In this document: piece by piece, positions 26,059-34,892 of the stretch
Layout of the letters: each line of letters opens with the position of its first letter
Numbering within the stretch: position 1 is the first letter of the stretch
Assembly: GCA_964585385.1 (NCBI GenBank)
Contig: CAZPDP010000001.1
Coordinates: 186,001-250,000, forward strand
Length of the DNA: 64,000 bases
Reading direction: 5' to 3'
Origin: JAGXLC01 sp964585385
GTDB lineage: Bacteria; Bacteroidota; Bacteroidia; Bacteroidales; UBA12077
Made by a program: the position numbers and the translations under genes
The notes under the pieces: generated by a model
What the model saw: the letters and a program-made list of their open reading frames with translations, nothing else
The model's database searches: none
What the model was told of the DNA's origin: nothing

Positions 26059-27503
26059 ATTTTAGTCTCATCAAAAGTACTAATTTGTTTTATCATTCCA
26101 TTAAAGATCATGAAATGAATGGGCCAAAGAATATACCAGTAGAGTCTACCTCCCAGGCCATGAGGTCTGAAAGTAGCTGTTTGAAAAAGAACCGGGATTT
26201 TATCTTTGTAACGAATCTTGAACTCAAGCCATGCTTCACCCGGCAATTTCATTTCGGCATAAAGCAATAGCCTCCTGTCTTCTTTGTCAGCAATCAAAAC
26301 TCTCCAGAAATCAACAACGTCTCCAGTGTTAATTTCTTTTAAGTTTGTTCGGCCTCTCCTTAACCCGACACCCCCAAAAAGTTTATCGATGAAACCCCTT
26401 AATTTCCAAAGAGTATTTCCATAATACCAACCTTTTTCTCCACCAATAGACCATATATTGTTGAGCACTTTATCCTCATCATAATTTATCAGTATCTTCC
26501 GGCTATCTTTAAAGCAGCCGTTTGAGGGCACATTAAGATATTTTTGCAGGTTCTTATTCTGCATACTGCTCACCAGTGAATCTTTCCAGCTTGATAACAC
26601 ATACTGATTTTCCAGTCGGGCATAGGCCATTTTAACTGCATTTTCATAGCCTATGAGATCAATTTGGATAAGTTTTTTTATGGGTTCATCATTTGCAATA
26701 ATGTTGACTTTTAAGCTATTGACAAGATTTACGGCGAGTTTATAGGAAGTAGAAGTCACAAAATACAGCCAGTAGGAAGATAAACGGGGAGTCATTATCG
26801 GAAGTGTAATAATAAGCCGTTTCAGGTTTCTGACTTTCGCCAGTTTTAAAAGCATTTCCTTGTATGTTAATAAATCAGGTCCGGCAATATCAAATGAGCC
26901 GTTGTAAGTTTCTTCTTTAAACAAAACCTGAAAAAGATATTCGATTACATTTTTTATGGCAATAGGTTGGGTTTGTGTGTTTAACCACTTTGGAGCTATC
27001 ATTACAGGCAATTTTTCTACCAGATCTCTTATGATTTCAAAAGAAGAGCTACCTGAACCAATTATTATTCCTGCTTTTAATGTTGTTAATGGTACAATGG
27101 ATTGTTGCAGAACTTTTTCTACATTTTGTCTGGATGAGAGATGTCGTGAAAGTTTTCCCTGGTTTGTGATACCACTGAGATATATGACTTGCCTGGCATT
27201 TGTTTCATCGATATAGTTTTTAAAATTTTCTGCTATTTTATTTTCAAGTTCATAAAAGCCTGAAAGAGTGGATGACATTGAATGAATGAGAAAATATGCA
27301 GCATCAAACTCAAGGGGAGCGTTATCTTTGTCAGCGGGTTTAAGAAAATCATGCTCCCATATTTCAATATTAGATTGATTGGTTTCAAAATTAAACCTCT
27401 TCTTGTCTCTTACACAACAAATTACATGATGACCCTTTTCTACGAGAACAGTTAAAAGACGTTTGCCAATGTATCCATTAGCACCAGTTAGTAATATTTT
27501 CAA
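26055..27503 (-). CDS. NAD(P)-binding SDR fused to DUF2867 domain
   Basis: A 482-residue protein. Residues 1-300 are an atypical short-chain dehydrogenase of the NmrA/YbjT kind, with the nucleotide loop TGANGYIGKRL at the N terminus and AGIIIGSGSSSFEIIRDL in the middle. Residues about 330-475 match DUF2867: GDVVDFWRVL, LLLYAEMKLPGEAWLEF and FRPHGLGGRLYWYILWP. This fusion is common but its substrate is not established; a membrane-lipid or quinone link has been suggested by its hydrophobic C terminus. It follows the FMN-binding protein gene by 44 bases and overlaps the methyltransferase gene by 4 bases. Confidence 0.87.
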   Translation of the reverse strand: MKILLTGANGYIGKRLLTVLVEKGHHVICCVRDKKRFNFETNQSNIEIWEHDFLKPADKDNAPLEFDAAYFLIHSMSSTLSGFYELENKIAENFKNYIDETNARQVIYLSGITNQGKLSRHLSSRQNVEKVLQQSIVPLTTLKAGIIIGSGSSSFEIIRDLVEKLPVMIAPKWLNTQTQPIAIKNVIEYLFQVLFKEETYNGSFDIAGPDLLTYKEMLLKLAKVRNLKRLIITLPIMTPRLSSYWLYFVTSTSYKLAVNLVNSLKVNIIANDEPIKKLIQIDLIGYENAVKMAYARLENQYVLSSWKDSLVSSMQNKNLQKYLNVPSNGCFKDSRKILINYDEDKVLNNIWSIGGEKGWYYGNTLWKLRGFIDKLFGGVGLRRGRTNLKEINTGDVVDFWRVLIADKEDRRLLLYAEMKLPGEAWLEFKIRYKDKIPVLFQTATFRPHGLGGRLYWYILWPIHFMIFNGMIKQISTFDETKI

Positions 27504-27547
27504 AGCGAATAAATTTATTTATTACAACAAAAAAAGACTTTTCAGGT

Positions 27548-27964
27548 TCAATCTGTGACAGTTGGAACTGATTTTTTTTGATTGATTGCCTTATGAATAG
27601 CGGCTTTCACAAAATAAGAACTCCTTGTAGCTCCACTGACAGCATCAAATCTAGGTGATTGGGATTTCTTTATGCTATCCTTGACAGAATTTTTTACGCC
27701 CTTGAAGGGGGTAGCTATAAGGTAAGGAATAGAAACATCCTTTACTTTACCATGGGAGATATGTATATTAACTTCAGCAAGAGGAAAAAATTTTAAGGTG
27801 GTAAATTTACCTGTATAATTCCCGTCTTCAATCGATTCCAGTTCTATTGAATTACTCTTTACATATTTGTAGGCCTGAATGCCGGAGTATTGAATGAGTT
27901 TATATCCGAAAAATGCAAGAATTACCAGTAGAGTAACTAAAAGATATTTGAAATTTCTGTTCAT
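27548..27964 (-). CDS. Membrane-anchored FMN-binding domain protein
   Basis: A 138-residue protein with one N-terminal membrane helix (about residues 8-26) and a periplasmic FMN-binding domain. The end of the domain carries DAVSGATRSSYFVKAAI, where the Thr of SGAT is the residue to which FMN is covalently attached in RnfG/NqrC-type proteins by a flavin transferase (ApbE). Stand-alone proteins of this kind take part in periplasmic or extracellular electron transfer. It lies between the phosphodiesterase and SDR genes on the same strand. Confidence 0.85.
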   Translation of the reverse strand: MNRNFKYLLVTLLVILAFFGYKLIQYSGIQAYKYVKSNSIELESIEDGNYTGKFTTLKFFPLAEVNIHISHGKVKDVSIPYLIATPFKGVKNSVKDSIKKSQSPRFDAVSGATRSSYFVKAAIHKAINQKKSVPTVTD

Positions 27965-27982
27965 TGTTGAATTACTTTATAG

Positions 27983-28477
27983 TTATGAGCGCTGAATTTC
28001 GAATATTTCAAGGTTTTTGACTTTTTTATTGTCTATATCGAACCGTATAGCTGTTCTGTACTTATGAAAGCCTGATTTTCCTGCTGCACCAGGGTTGATA
28101 TGGAGCAGGTTTAGTTCATTATCATATTGAACCTTGAGAATATGAGAATGTCCACAAATAAACAAACCCGGTGGATTGTTTTTGATTTCGTGTCTCACAA
28201 GTTTGTCGTATTTGCCTGGATAACCGCCAATATGAGTAATCCACACCTCTGTATTTTCGCATTTAAATCGTTGATTTTCAGGAAATTTTTTTCTTATAGT
28301 TTGGTCATCAATATTCCCGTATACAGCTTTCAGGGGCTTCCACCGTTCCAGTTTTTCAGCCACCTCTAAATTGCCAATATCTCCGGCATGCCATATTTCT
28401 TTACATTCCTTAAAGAAATCATACAATTTGGAATCTACATACCCATGTGTATCTGAAAGCAATCCGATTTTTGTCAT
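27983..28477 (-). CDS. YfcE/MJ0936 family metallophosphoesterase
   Basis: A small calcineurin-like phosphodiesterase. Metal-binding motifs appear in order: LLSDTHG, HAGDIGN, VYGNIDD, ITHIGGYPG and ICGHSH, then HINPGAAG. I take the ATG at 28477 (protein starts MTKIGLLSDTHG), because the frame extension up to 28501 adds eight residues that precede the usual start and bring the gene into the rsmE promoter. Homologues hydrolyse phosphodiesters such as bis-pNPP; the natural substrate is uncertain. It heads a minus-strand run that includes the FMN-binding, SDR and methyltransferase genes. Confidence 0.9.
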   Translation of the reverse strand: MTKIGLLSDTHGYVDSKLYDFFKECKEIWHAGDIGNLEVAEKLERWKPLKAVYGNIDDQTIRKKFPENQRFKCENTEVWITHIGGYPGKYDKLVRHEIKNNPPGLFICGHSHILKVQYDNELNLLHINPGAAGKSGFHKYRTAIRFDIDNKKVKNLEIFEIQRS

Positions 28478-28505
28478 AAATGGTGTTAAAATTATCAGCA
28501 ATATT

Positions 28506-28513
28506 TAACTTTG
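28506..28513 (+). promoter_or_regulatory. Candidate -7 element (TAACTTTG) for rsmE
   Basis: An exact TAnnTTTG match, 24 bases before the ATG at 28538. It also argues against a TTG start at 28511, since that codon lies inside the element. No clear -33 TTG at normal spacing. Confidence 0.4.
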
Positions 28514-28537
28514 TCAAAAATAATAGATTTTCATAAT

Positions 28538-29260
28538 ATGCAACTGTTTTATGCACCTGATATCATCGGATCATCATATATATTTGGTGAAGAGGAATCC
28601 CGGCATGCAATTAAAGTTCTCAGACTTCAAAAAGGGGATGTGGTTTATATAACCGATGGAAAAGGCAATTTATTTAAAACTCAAATAGAGGAAGCAGACA
28701 TAAAGAAGTGCAAAGTTGCTGTGGTTGAAAAAAGTGAGGAATTTGGAAAAAGAGACTACTCCCTGCATATCGCTATAGCCCCAACCAAGAATATTAAGCG
28801 GTTTGAATGGTTTCTGGAGAAATGTACGGAAATTGGAATTGATGAAATTACACCTTTATTCTGCGATCATTCCGAACGCATTAAATTACGCTACGACAGA
28901 CTTAATAAAGTTTTGACAGCCGCAATGAAACAATCAATTAAGGCTTATCATCCTGGTCTGAATGAAGCCACCCGCCTTGCTGATTTTGTAAAGAAAGATG
29001 ATTCGGATTTGAAAACTATTGCTGTTTACGATGAAAAGGAGAAGAACCATCTGAAAGAATTATGCGGAAAAAGCAGTACAGTTACTGTCCTTATTGGGCC
29101 AGAGGGAGATTTTAGTCGTGAAGAGGTTGAAATGGCTTTGGAATTGGGCTACACACCCGTTTCTCTGAGTAATAGCAGGTTAAGAACCGAGACGGCTGGT
29201 GTTATGGCATGCAGCATTGTGAATACGATGAAAGAAAGTCGTCCGGCAGCTTTCGGATAA
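28538..29260 (+). CDS. rsmE: 16S rRNA (uracil1498-N3)-methyltransferase
   Basis: A SPOUT-class methyltransferase of about 240 residues that methylates U1498 of 16S rRNA. The N terminus MQLFYAPDI, the N-terminal PUA-like part (EESRHAIKVLRLQKGDVVYITDGKG) and the knotted C-terminal SAM site (VLIGPEGDFSREEVE, LSNSRLRTETAGVMA) are all clear. I choose the ATG at 28538. The open frame can be extended nine codons to a TTG at 28511, but that would overlap the promoter-like octamer. The gene is divergent from the yfcE-type gene by 60 bases. Confidence 0.94.
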   Translation: MQLFYAPDIIGSSYIFGEEESRHAIKVLRLQKGDVVYITDGKGNLFKTQIEEADIKKCKVAVVEKSEEFGKRDYSLHIAIAPTKNIKRFEWFLEKCTEIGIDEITPLFCDHSERIKLRYDRLNKVLTAAMKQSIKAYHPGLNEATRLADFVKKDDSDLKTIAVYDEKEKNHLKELCGKSSTVTVLIGPEGDFSREEVEMALELGYTPVSLSNSRLRTETAGVMACSIVNTMKESRPAAFG

Positions 29261-29280
29261 GCAAAGCGCTTTTTCACTAT

Positions 29281-29295
29281 CCCGAAAAAATCGGG
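29281..29295 (+). terminator. Hairpin after rsmE
   Basis: CCCGA-AAAAA-TCGGG, a 5-bp stem 20 bases after the rsmE stop. The T-run is missing downstream, so intrinsic termination would be weak. Confidence 0.3.
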
Positions 29296-29316
29296 AAACC
29301 GCTCAACTTAGGTTAT

Positions 29317-29352
29317 AAAAAAAATCGTCTCTTCCAAAGAGTAGAAGAGACG
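29317..29352 (-). terminator. Rho-independent terminator after the 69-aa gene
   Basis: On the minus strand, CGTCTCTTC (29352-29344) pairs perfectly with GAAGAGACG (29334-29326), forming a 9-bp stem with a 9-base loop. It is followed by an A and then eight Ts. It lies 31 bases after the stop of the 69-residue gene and would end the sigma factor transcript. Confidence 0.75.
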
Positions 29353-29382
29353 AGTGAAATGCTTCTTTAATAGTTTATAGAC

Positions 29383-29592
29383 CTAATCTTCAGACGAATT
29401 AAAGGACTCCGCAAAATTTAAAACTTCACCTAATACTTTGTCATTTATTTCGTAGGTGTTGTTTTCCAGAAAATTGAAAATATCCGTAAATTTTTCAATT
29501 CCCTGCAATTCGTCCTTCTCCGGTCTGTAAATTAAGTCTTTAATTTCTTCATCCGAAGAAGCAGATTGTGTAGAATGATGTTTCATAGGCAT
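29383..29592 (-). CDS. Small protein downstream of sigma factor (69 aa)
   Basis: A 69-residue acidic protein with no recognised domain, signal peptide or membrane segment. The C-terminal half (FTDIFNFLENNTYEINDK, EVLNFAESFNSSED) looks helical. It follows the sigma factor gene by 104 bases on the same strand and is closed by a strong terminator, so it is probably a real gene and co-transcribed. A role in sigma factor control is possible by position only; it lacks any anti-sigma signature such as a zinc-binding HxxxCxxC. Confidence 0.6.
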   Translation of the reverse strand: MPMKHHSTQSASSDEEIKDLIYRPEKDELQGIEKFTDIFNFLENNTYEINDKVLGEVLNFAESFNSSED

Positions 29593-29696
29593 CTATGATT
29601 AGTTAATAAGTTTACAAGCAAAACGATTCCTCTGAATCTATTATTGTAAATTATTTTAACAAATTTTAACAAAAGTTGTGGGAAAATGAAATTGAA

Positions 29697-30287
29697 TCAG
29701 GTGGTTTTCAGATTCAATTTCTTTTCTTCTATTATTTTTCTCAGATTAATCAAGGCATACCTCATGCGCCCAAGGGCAGTATTAATACTGACGTTGGTTT
29801 GCTCTGCAATTTCTTTAAAGCTAAGATTCCCATAATGCCTTAATAGCACTACCTCTTTTTGTTCCTCGGGAAGGTAATCAATAAGCTTTCTTACATCGTT
29901 GACAATCTGCTCATTAACAAGCTCATCTTCAACAGTTTTATCAGAAAATTTTTGTGAATTAAAAATATCCATCTCATAATCTTCGTTAGAATACATTTTA
30001 GTTTGCTTGTTTTTTCTAAAATGATCAATTATAAGATTATGAGCAATACGGATTACCCACGACACAAATTTCCCGCTTTCCTGGTATTTGCCTCTGTGAA
30101 GCGAACGGATCACTTTTATAAACGTTTCCTGAAATATATCTTCGGCCAGGTGTTCATCTTTGACCATTAGAAGGATGTAAGTGTAAACTTTATCTTTGTA
30201 TCTATTTATTAGTCTTTCGATGCTTGTGGAATTACCATCAAGATATTCTTTAATTAATTCCTGGTCACTTTTTTCTTTTTTTGTCAC
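29697..30287 (-). CDS. RNA polymerase sigma factor, sigma-70 family (ECF-like)
   Basis: A 196-residue two-domain sigma factor. Region 2 covers about residues 20-95 (FQETFIKVIRSLHRG, SWVIRIAHNLIIDHFRKNK) and region 4 about 130-185 (YLPEEQKEVVLLRHYGNLSFKEIAEQTNVSINTALGRMRYAL). The helix-turn-helix in region 4 is intact. It would recruit RNA polymerase to a set of promoters. No FecR-type or zinc-containing anti-sigma gene follows, unlike many Bacteroidota ECF pairs. It is divergent from uvrA. Confidence 0.93.
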   Translation of the reverse strand: MTKKEKSDQELIKEYLDGNSTSIERLINRYKDKVYTYILLMVKDEHLAEDIFQETFIKVIRSLHRGKYQESGKFVSWVIRIAHNLIIDHFRKNKQTKMYSNEDYEMDIFNSQKFSDKTVEDELVNEQIVNDVRKLIDYLPEEQKEVVLLRHYGNLSFKEIAEQTNVSINTALGRMRYALINLRKIIEEKKLNLKTT

Positions 30288-30414
30288 AATGACCTCCTTA
30301 ATTTTGGTTAAAGTAGAATTTCTATTCTATAACAAACGCCCCTTTCTTTTGGTTTACAGTTATTGCAAATAAACAAAAAATCCTTAAAAAACAAAATTAT
30401 TGGTAAAACATTTC

Positions 30415-30422
30415 TAATTTTG
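30415..30422 (+). promoter_or_regulatory. Candidate -7 element (TAATTTTG) for uvrA
   Basis: An exact TAnnTTTG match, 26 bases before the uvrA ATG. TTG at 30400-30402 is only 12 bases upstream, too close for a normal -33 box. No SOS-type operator is seen by eye. Confidence 0.35.
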
Positions 30423-30448
30423 AGCACTCAAAAACAAGCACAATTAAC

Positions 30449-33256
30449 ATGCCAAGAAGTACGGATAAAAATTATATAATAGTTAAAGGAGCAAGGGTTC
30501 ATAATCTTAAGGATGTAGATTTACATATACCCAGGGACAAGTTTGTTGTTTTTACCGGGGTATCAGGTTCAGGAAAGTCTTCTCTTGCTTTTGATACACT
30601 ATATGCAGAAGGCCAGCGGAGATATGTTGAAAGTCTTTCTTCATACGCCAGGCAGTTTCTGGGACGCATTGAGAAGCCTGATGTTGATTTTATCCACGGA
30701 TTGCCTCCTGCTATTGCTATAGAGCAAAAAGTGAATACGCGCAATCCGCGTTCAACGGTTGGTACATCTACAGAAATCTATGATTACCTGAAATTACTAT
30801 TTGCACGGGTGGGAAAGACATATTCTCCTGTATCCGGTGAAATAGTTCGGAAAGATACAGTTACGGATGTAGTAAATTATCTTCAGTCTCTGCCTGTAGA
30901 TACTAAAGCATTGATTTTAGCCCCCCTTCATGTTACAGATTTGAAGAAAGTGCCGGATTACCTTAAAATACTGGAAAGCCAGGGAACAACCCGTTTGGAA
31001 AAAGAGGGAGAGATAATTAAAACAAAAGACTTTCTTTCAGATAAGAAGCTAACAAAGAAGGATATAAAGAATTTAAATGTAATCATCGACCGAATCAAAG
31101 TTCAAAAAAATGAGGATGCTATTGCCCGTTATGGGGACTCAGTTCAAATTGCTTTTTCAGAAGGAGCTGGGGTCTGCATAATTAAAGAGGTAGAGAATGG
31201 GGTGAGTAAGGAAAAGAACTTTAACAACAGGTTTGAAGCAGACGGCATTGAGTTTGAAGAACCTTCAGAACACATGTTCAGCTTTAACAATCCGCTCGGG
31301 GCTTGTCCGAAGTGTGAAGGATACGGAAAGATTATAGGTATTGATGAAGACCTTGTTGTTCCCAATAAGAGTTTATCTGTTTATGAAGATGCTGTTGCTT
31401 GCTGGAGGGGTGAAAAGATGCAGGAGTGGAAGGTGCTGTTGATAATGCATGCAGATAAAGAAGGATTTCCTATACATAAACCTTATCATGAACTTTCCAG
31501 TGAACAAAAAGAATTACTCTGGCGTGGAGGTGAGCATTTTTATGGTATAGATCATTTTTTCCGCTATCTGGAAAGAAAAAAATACAAAATCCAATACAGG
31601 GTTATGCTTTCAAGGTACAGGGGTAAAACGGTCTGCCCGGAATGCCTGGGTACACGCCTGAAGAAAGGAGCAAATTATGTGAAGGTGGGGGGTAAATCTA
31701 TAACGGATCTGGTTCTTATGCCCATTGATAAAGTTTTTCAGTTTTTTGATAATTTAAAACTCGATGCTCATGATCAAAAAATTGCAGAACGCATTTTGTA
31801 TGAAATTGAAAGCAGGCTCCGGTTTTTGATGAATGTTGGGCTCAGTTATCTGAATCTCAATCGTCTTTCTTCAACGCTTTCCGGCGGGGAGTCTCAACGT
31901 ATTAATCTTGCTACATCACTGGGAAGTAGTCTGGTAGGGTCCATGTATATACTGGACGAACCCAGCATAGGTTTACATCCAAGAGATAATAGCAAGTTGA
32001 TTGGTGTCTTAAAGAGATTACAGCAAATAGGTAATACTGTCATTGTCGTTGAACATGATGAAGACATTATACGATCAGCCCATCAGATTGTGGATTTGGG
32101 ACCAATGGCCGGAAGACTGGGAGGTAAAATAATTTCCCAGGGTACACAGGCTGAAGTAATGGAAAACAAAGAAAGTCTTACCGGGAAATTTTTAAATCAT
32201 AAAGATTTCATTGAAATACCGGAAAAAAGAAGAAAATGGAACAATTACATCGAAGTTAAAGGAGCAAGAGAAAATAACCTGAAAGGAATCAATGTGAAAT
32301 TTCCTTTGAATATTATAACTGTTATTAGTGGGGTAAGTGGATCCGGAAAGTCATCGCTGGTAAGAAATATATTATTTCCCGCATTGAGCCGGCATTATAA
32401 GGGTTCGGGTCAAAAAGCCGGCCGTTACGATGGGATTACCGGCGACCTCAATTTGTTAAAGGATATTGAATACGTGGATCAAAATCCTATTGGCAAGTCC
32501 TCCCGTTCTAATCCGGTTACCTATATAAAAGCTTATGATGAAATAAGAAAGCTTTATTCCAGTCAGCAGGCCTCCAAAATTAACAATTTTAAACCATCTC
32601 ATTTTTCTTTTAATACTCCCGGTGGACGTTGTGAAGAGTGCCAGGGAGAAGGAGTAATAAAAGTTGAAATGCAGTTTTTGCCTGATATTACCCTTACCTG
32701 CGAAGTCTGTGGTGGTAAAAGATTTAAAGAGGAAGTGCTTGAGGTTACGTATAAAGGAAAGAATATTTACGATGTGCTGGAAATGACAATAAATGAGGCA
32801 GTTGAGTTTTTTGGAGAAGAAAAGGCATCTGTAAATCAAAAAATTGTTAATAAATTGAAAGTCCTTCAATCTGTGGGATTGGGTTACCTGAAATTAGGAC
32901 AATCTTCCAGTACGTTAAGCGGTGGGGAAAGTCAAAGAGTAAAACTTGCATCCTTCTTAAGCAATGAAAAAAGCGATTACCCCATTTTATTTGTATTTGA
33001 TGAGCCTACCACGGGTTTACACTATTATGATATTTCAAAGTTACTGAATTCTTTCAATGAACTGATTAAAAAAGGACACACGGTGGTTATTATTGAACAC
33101 AACATGGAGGTTGTTAAATCTGCTGATTGGGTGATAGATTTAGGACCTGAAGGAGGGGAAAACGGGGGATATATTGTTACAGAAGGAATTCCTGAAAAGA
33201 TCGCTAATAATAAAGATTCCTATACAGGGAATTATCTGGCAGATAAATTAAAATAG
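30449..33256 (+). CDS. uvrA: Excinuclease ABC subunit A
   Basis: DNA-damage recognition ATPase of nucleotide excision repair, 935 residues (normal for UvrA). There are two ABC modules: Walker A GVSGSGKSSLAFDTLYAEGQ near residue 35 and GVSGSGKSSLVRN in the second half. Signature regions are STLSGGESQRINLA and STLSGGESQRVKLA, and the Walker B segments are YILDEPSIGLH and VFDEPTTGLH. Zinc-finger cysteines are present at CPKCEGYG and CPECLGT in the first half and at CEECQGEG with CEVCGG in the second. It works with UvrB and UvrC, which are not in the window. It is transcribed alone. Confidence 0.97.
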   Translation: MPRSTDKNYIIVKGARVHNLKDVDLHIPRDKFVVFTGVSGSGKSSLAFDTLYAEGQRRYVESLSSYARQFLGRIEKPDVDFIHGLPPAIAIEQKVNTRNPRSTVGTSTEIYDYLKLLFARVGKTYSPVSGEIVRKDTVTDVVNYLQSLPVDTKALILAPLHVTDLKKVPDYLKILESQGTTRLEKEGEIIKTKDFLSDKKLTKKDIKNLNVIIDRIKVQKNEDAIARYGDSVQIAFSEGAGVCIIKEVENGVSKEKNFNNRFEADGIEFEEPSEHMFSFNNPLGACPKCEGYGKIIGIDEDLVVPNKSLSVYEDAVACWRGEKMQEWKVLLIMHADKEGFPIHKPYHELSSEQKELLWRGGEHFYGIDHFFRYLERKKYKIQYRVMLSRYRGKTVCPECLGTRLKKGANYVKVGGKSITDLVLMPIDKVFQFFDNLKLDAHDQKIAERILYEIESRLRFLMNVGLSYLNLNRLSSTLSGGESQRINLATSLGSSLVGSMYILDEPSIGLHPRDNSKLIGVLKRLQQIGNTVIVVEHDEDIIRSAHQIVDLGPMAGRLGGKIISQGTQAEVMENKESLTGKFLNHKDFIEIPEKRRKWNNYIEVKGARENNLKGINVKFPLNIITVISGVSGSGKSSLVRNILFPALSRHYKGSGQKAGRYDGITGDLNLLKDIEYVDQNPIGKSSRSNPVTYIKAYDEIRKLYSSQQASKINNFKPSHFSFNTPGGRCEECQGEGVIKVEMQFLPDITLTCEVCGGKRFKEEVLEVTYKGKNIYDVLEMTINEAVEFFGEEKASVNQKIVNKLKVLQSVGLGYLKLGQSSSTLSGGESQRVKLASFLSNEKSDYPILFVFDEPTTGLHYYDISKLLNSFNELIKKGHTVVIIEHNMEVVKSADWVIDLGPEGGENGGYIVTEGIPEKIANNKDSYTGNYLADKLK

Positions 33257-33282
33257 CCTGAATAGTTGCTATCCAGGCTTTA
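33255..33282 (+). terminator. Hairpin terminator after uvrA
   Basis: AGCCTGAATAG (33255-33265) pairs with CTATCCAGGCT (33269-33279) through a 3-base loop with one mismatch. The stem starts at the uvrA stop codon. Only three Ts follow, so strength is uncertain. Confidence 0.45.
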
Positions 33283-33309
33283 CGAAATCCATATATTTTG
33301 ATTTCAGGG

Positions 33310-33753
33310 TTAAGGACTTTCTTTTATTCCTATCATAATCGCTACACATCCACTTACAGGCTCATCTGATTCTTCTTTGCTGTTTCCAACCTTCAGGGAT
33401 ATGATAAGTTGCTGGCTGCTTTGCGGAACAAAATCCCACTTTTCGACATAATCATTATTGCTGTTATCGAAAAGTACATTTCTGTTTACGTCAAGGACCT
33501 GGAATTGTAAATTGGGCAGAACATTGGAACCACAAATGTAAACCCGGTAATTCTGGCCGGAATAAAAAGTTTTATACATCTCAGCTGTTTCACCTTCTGT
33601 AAGGATGGCGGCATTGTAGTTACCATCGTGAATGTAAGGGGTTAATTCTTTTTTACAGACTTGTTTGGCGAAATGTTTACATTGTGAGTGGCTGCTGAAT
33701 GGAATCAATGCAAAAATAATCAGGATAAGTATTGTGGTGTATAGCTTTTTCAT
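33310..33753 (-). CDS. Small secreted protein, paralogue of the one at 20188-20631
   Basis: A 147-residue protein with a signal peptide ending SSHSQ (about residue 23). The mature part has a Cys-rich N terminus (CKHFAKQVCKKE) and a beta-rich remainder: TFYSGQNYRVYICGSN, LQFQVLDVNRNVLFDN and AIMIGIK. These align with the same-length protein at 20188-20631. It follows its lipoprotein partner gene by 13 bases, the same order as in the other copy. No ABC transporter accompanies this copy. Function unknown. Confidence 0.8.
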   Translation of the reverse strand: MKKLYTTILILIIFALIPFSSHSQCKHFAKQVCKKELTPYIHDGNYNAAILTEGETAEMYKTFYSGQNYRVYICGSNVLPNLQFQVLDVNRNVLFDNSNNDYVEKWDFVPQSSQQLIISLKVGNSKEESDEPVSGCVAIMIGIKESP

Positions 33754-33766
33754 AATCTCAATGTTT

Positions 33767-34699
33767 TTAAGATGTAAAATTACTTCTTATTTCTTCAATT
33801 TTCTTTTTAAGGTTGTTATAAATCTCCGGTGTCATTGAAATTGTGGTTTCTGCTTTTAGAGTAGTAACGTTTGTCTCTTCATCAGTAACGGGTACTACTT
33901 TTGATGAAGTAATCTGTATTTGATCATACACTAGCTTTAGATCCTCGATTTCTAGTTTTATATCCTGAAGGTGCTGGTTTTCTGAATTTTTCTCAATGAG
34001 TTTCATAATGGTATTGAGAGCAAGTTTCTGATCGGCAATTCTTGCAATCAGTTCGCTATTGTTTATCTCGTTTTGTGTAGGATCTTCGCCTGCAAGGTTT
34101 GTGGCAAGGTAAAGGCCTTCAACCCATCCACCTATGAGTACAATTGTTGAAACTGCCTGCCTGTCATTTTCCTGGAAGAATGAGCTCGAATTCATTATGG
34201 TTTCTGAAATGATATCCAGAATCACATCCCTGTTGTTCACGTTGGCTTCCAGTCTTTGCACTGTGTTCTGATCAATAGCATGTAAAATGCCAAGGCCTTC
34301 AGCCATTTTTTTAGCCGCATTGATATAATCGATGGTTGTCTGGGTTTGATCATAAAGACTTGAATAGCTTAAATCCGTGGTGTAAACGCCAAGATTAAGG
34401 GCCATGCTTTTGGTGGTTATATATTGGGAAGTTTTATTAACAGGATTTAATAGTTCGGGGTTGTATGTGGTTCCTGATTGTTTGAGAATCATGGCGACTT
34501 CAAGCGGAGAGGGCATTGAATAAAACATTTCTTTCACTGCTTTGACATCCTGAACCAGCTGGGTGTCAATCGTGTCAACAGTAATTGCATCCTCTGTATC
34601 TTCTGATTTGCTTTCTTTATCTTTTTGGCAACCGGATAAAGAAACAATAAATATTCCAAAGAACAAGAGTAAAAAAGGCTTGGTAAAATGTATATTCAT
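33767..34699 (-). CDS. Lipoprotein, paralogue of the one at 19268-20188
   Basis: A 310-residue predicted lipoprotein with lipobox SLSGC (Cys24). The sequence after the Cys, QKDKES, resembles the acidic/lysine surface-export signal described for Bacteroidota lipoproteins, so it may be displayed on the cell surface. The mature part is largely helical, and its blocks LLNPVNKTSQYI, ALNLGVYTTDLSYSSLYD and VLIGGWVEGLYLAT match the lipoprotein at 19268. It forms a two-gene operon with the small secreted protein. No enzymatic motif seen. Confidence 0.82.
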   Translation of the reverse strand: MNIHFTKPFLLLFFGIFIVSLSGCQKDKESKSEDTEDAITVDTIDTQLVQDVKAVKEMFYSMPSPLEVAMILKQSGTTYNPELLNPVNKTSQYITTKSMALNLGVYTTDLSYSSLYDQTQTTIDYINAAKKMAEGLGILHAIDQNTVQRLEANVNNRDVILDIISETIMNSSSFFQENDRQAVSTIVLIGGWVEGLYLATNLAGEDPTQNEINNSELIARIADQKLALNTIMKLIEKNSENQHLQDIKLEIEDLKLVYDQIQITSSKVVPVTDEETNVTTLKAETTISMTPEIYNNLKKKIEEIRSNFTS

Positions 34700-34859
34700 A
34701 ATTAGCTAATTTTGATGTTGATATGCTATCTATCGTTTATATGGAATAAAAATACAACATTTCTTTAAACTATACCAAAAATATATCTTTTAAAATTTCT
34801 AACTAAAATAGGAACAAAATATATAATCACCAAAATTATTCGTTGAAAAAGAATTATTC

Positions 34860-34867
34860 TAATTTTG
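34860..34867 (+). promoter_or_regulatory. Candidate -7 element (TAATTTTG) for 34893 gene
   Basis: An exact TAnnTTTG match, 25 bases before the start. TTG at 34843-34845 is 14 bases upstream, which is short for a -33 box. Confidence 0.35.
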
Positions 34868-34892
34868 TAGCAGATGAAAATTTTGGCATTTT

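Noticed and set aside
28511..28537. TTG start for rsmE
   Set aside because: It would lie inside the -7-like octamer and adds residues before the usual N terminus MxLFYAPDI.
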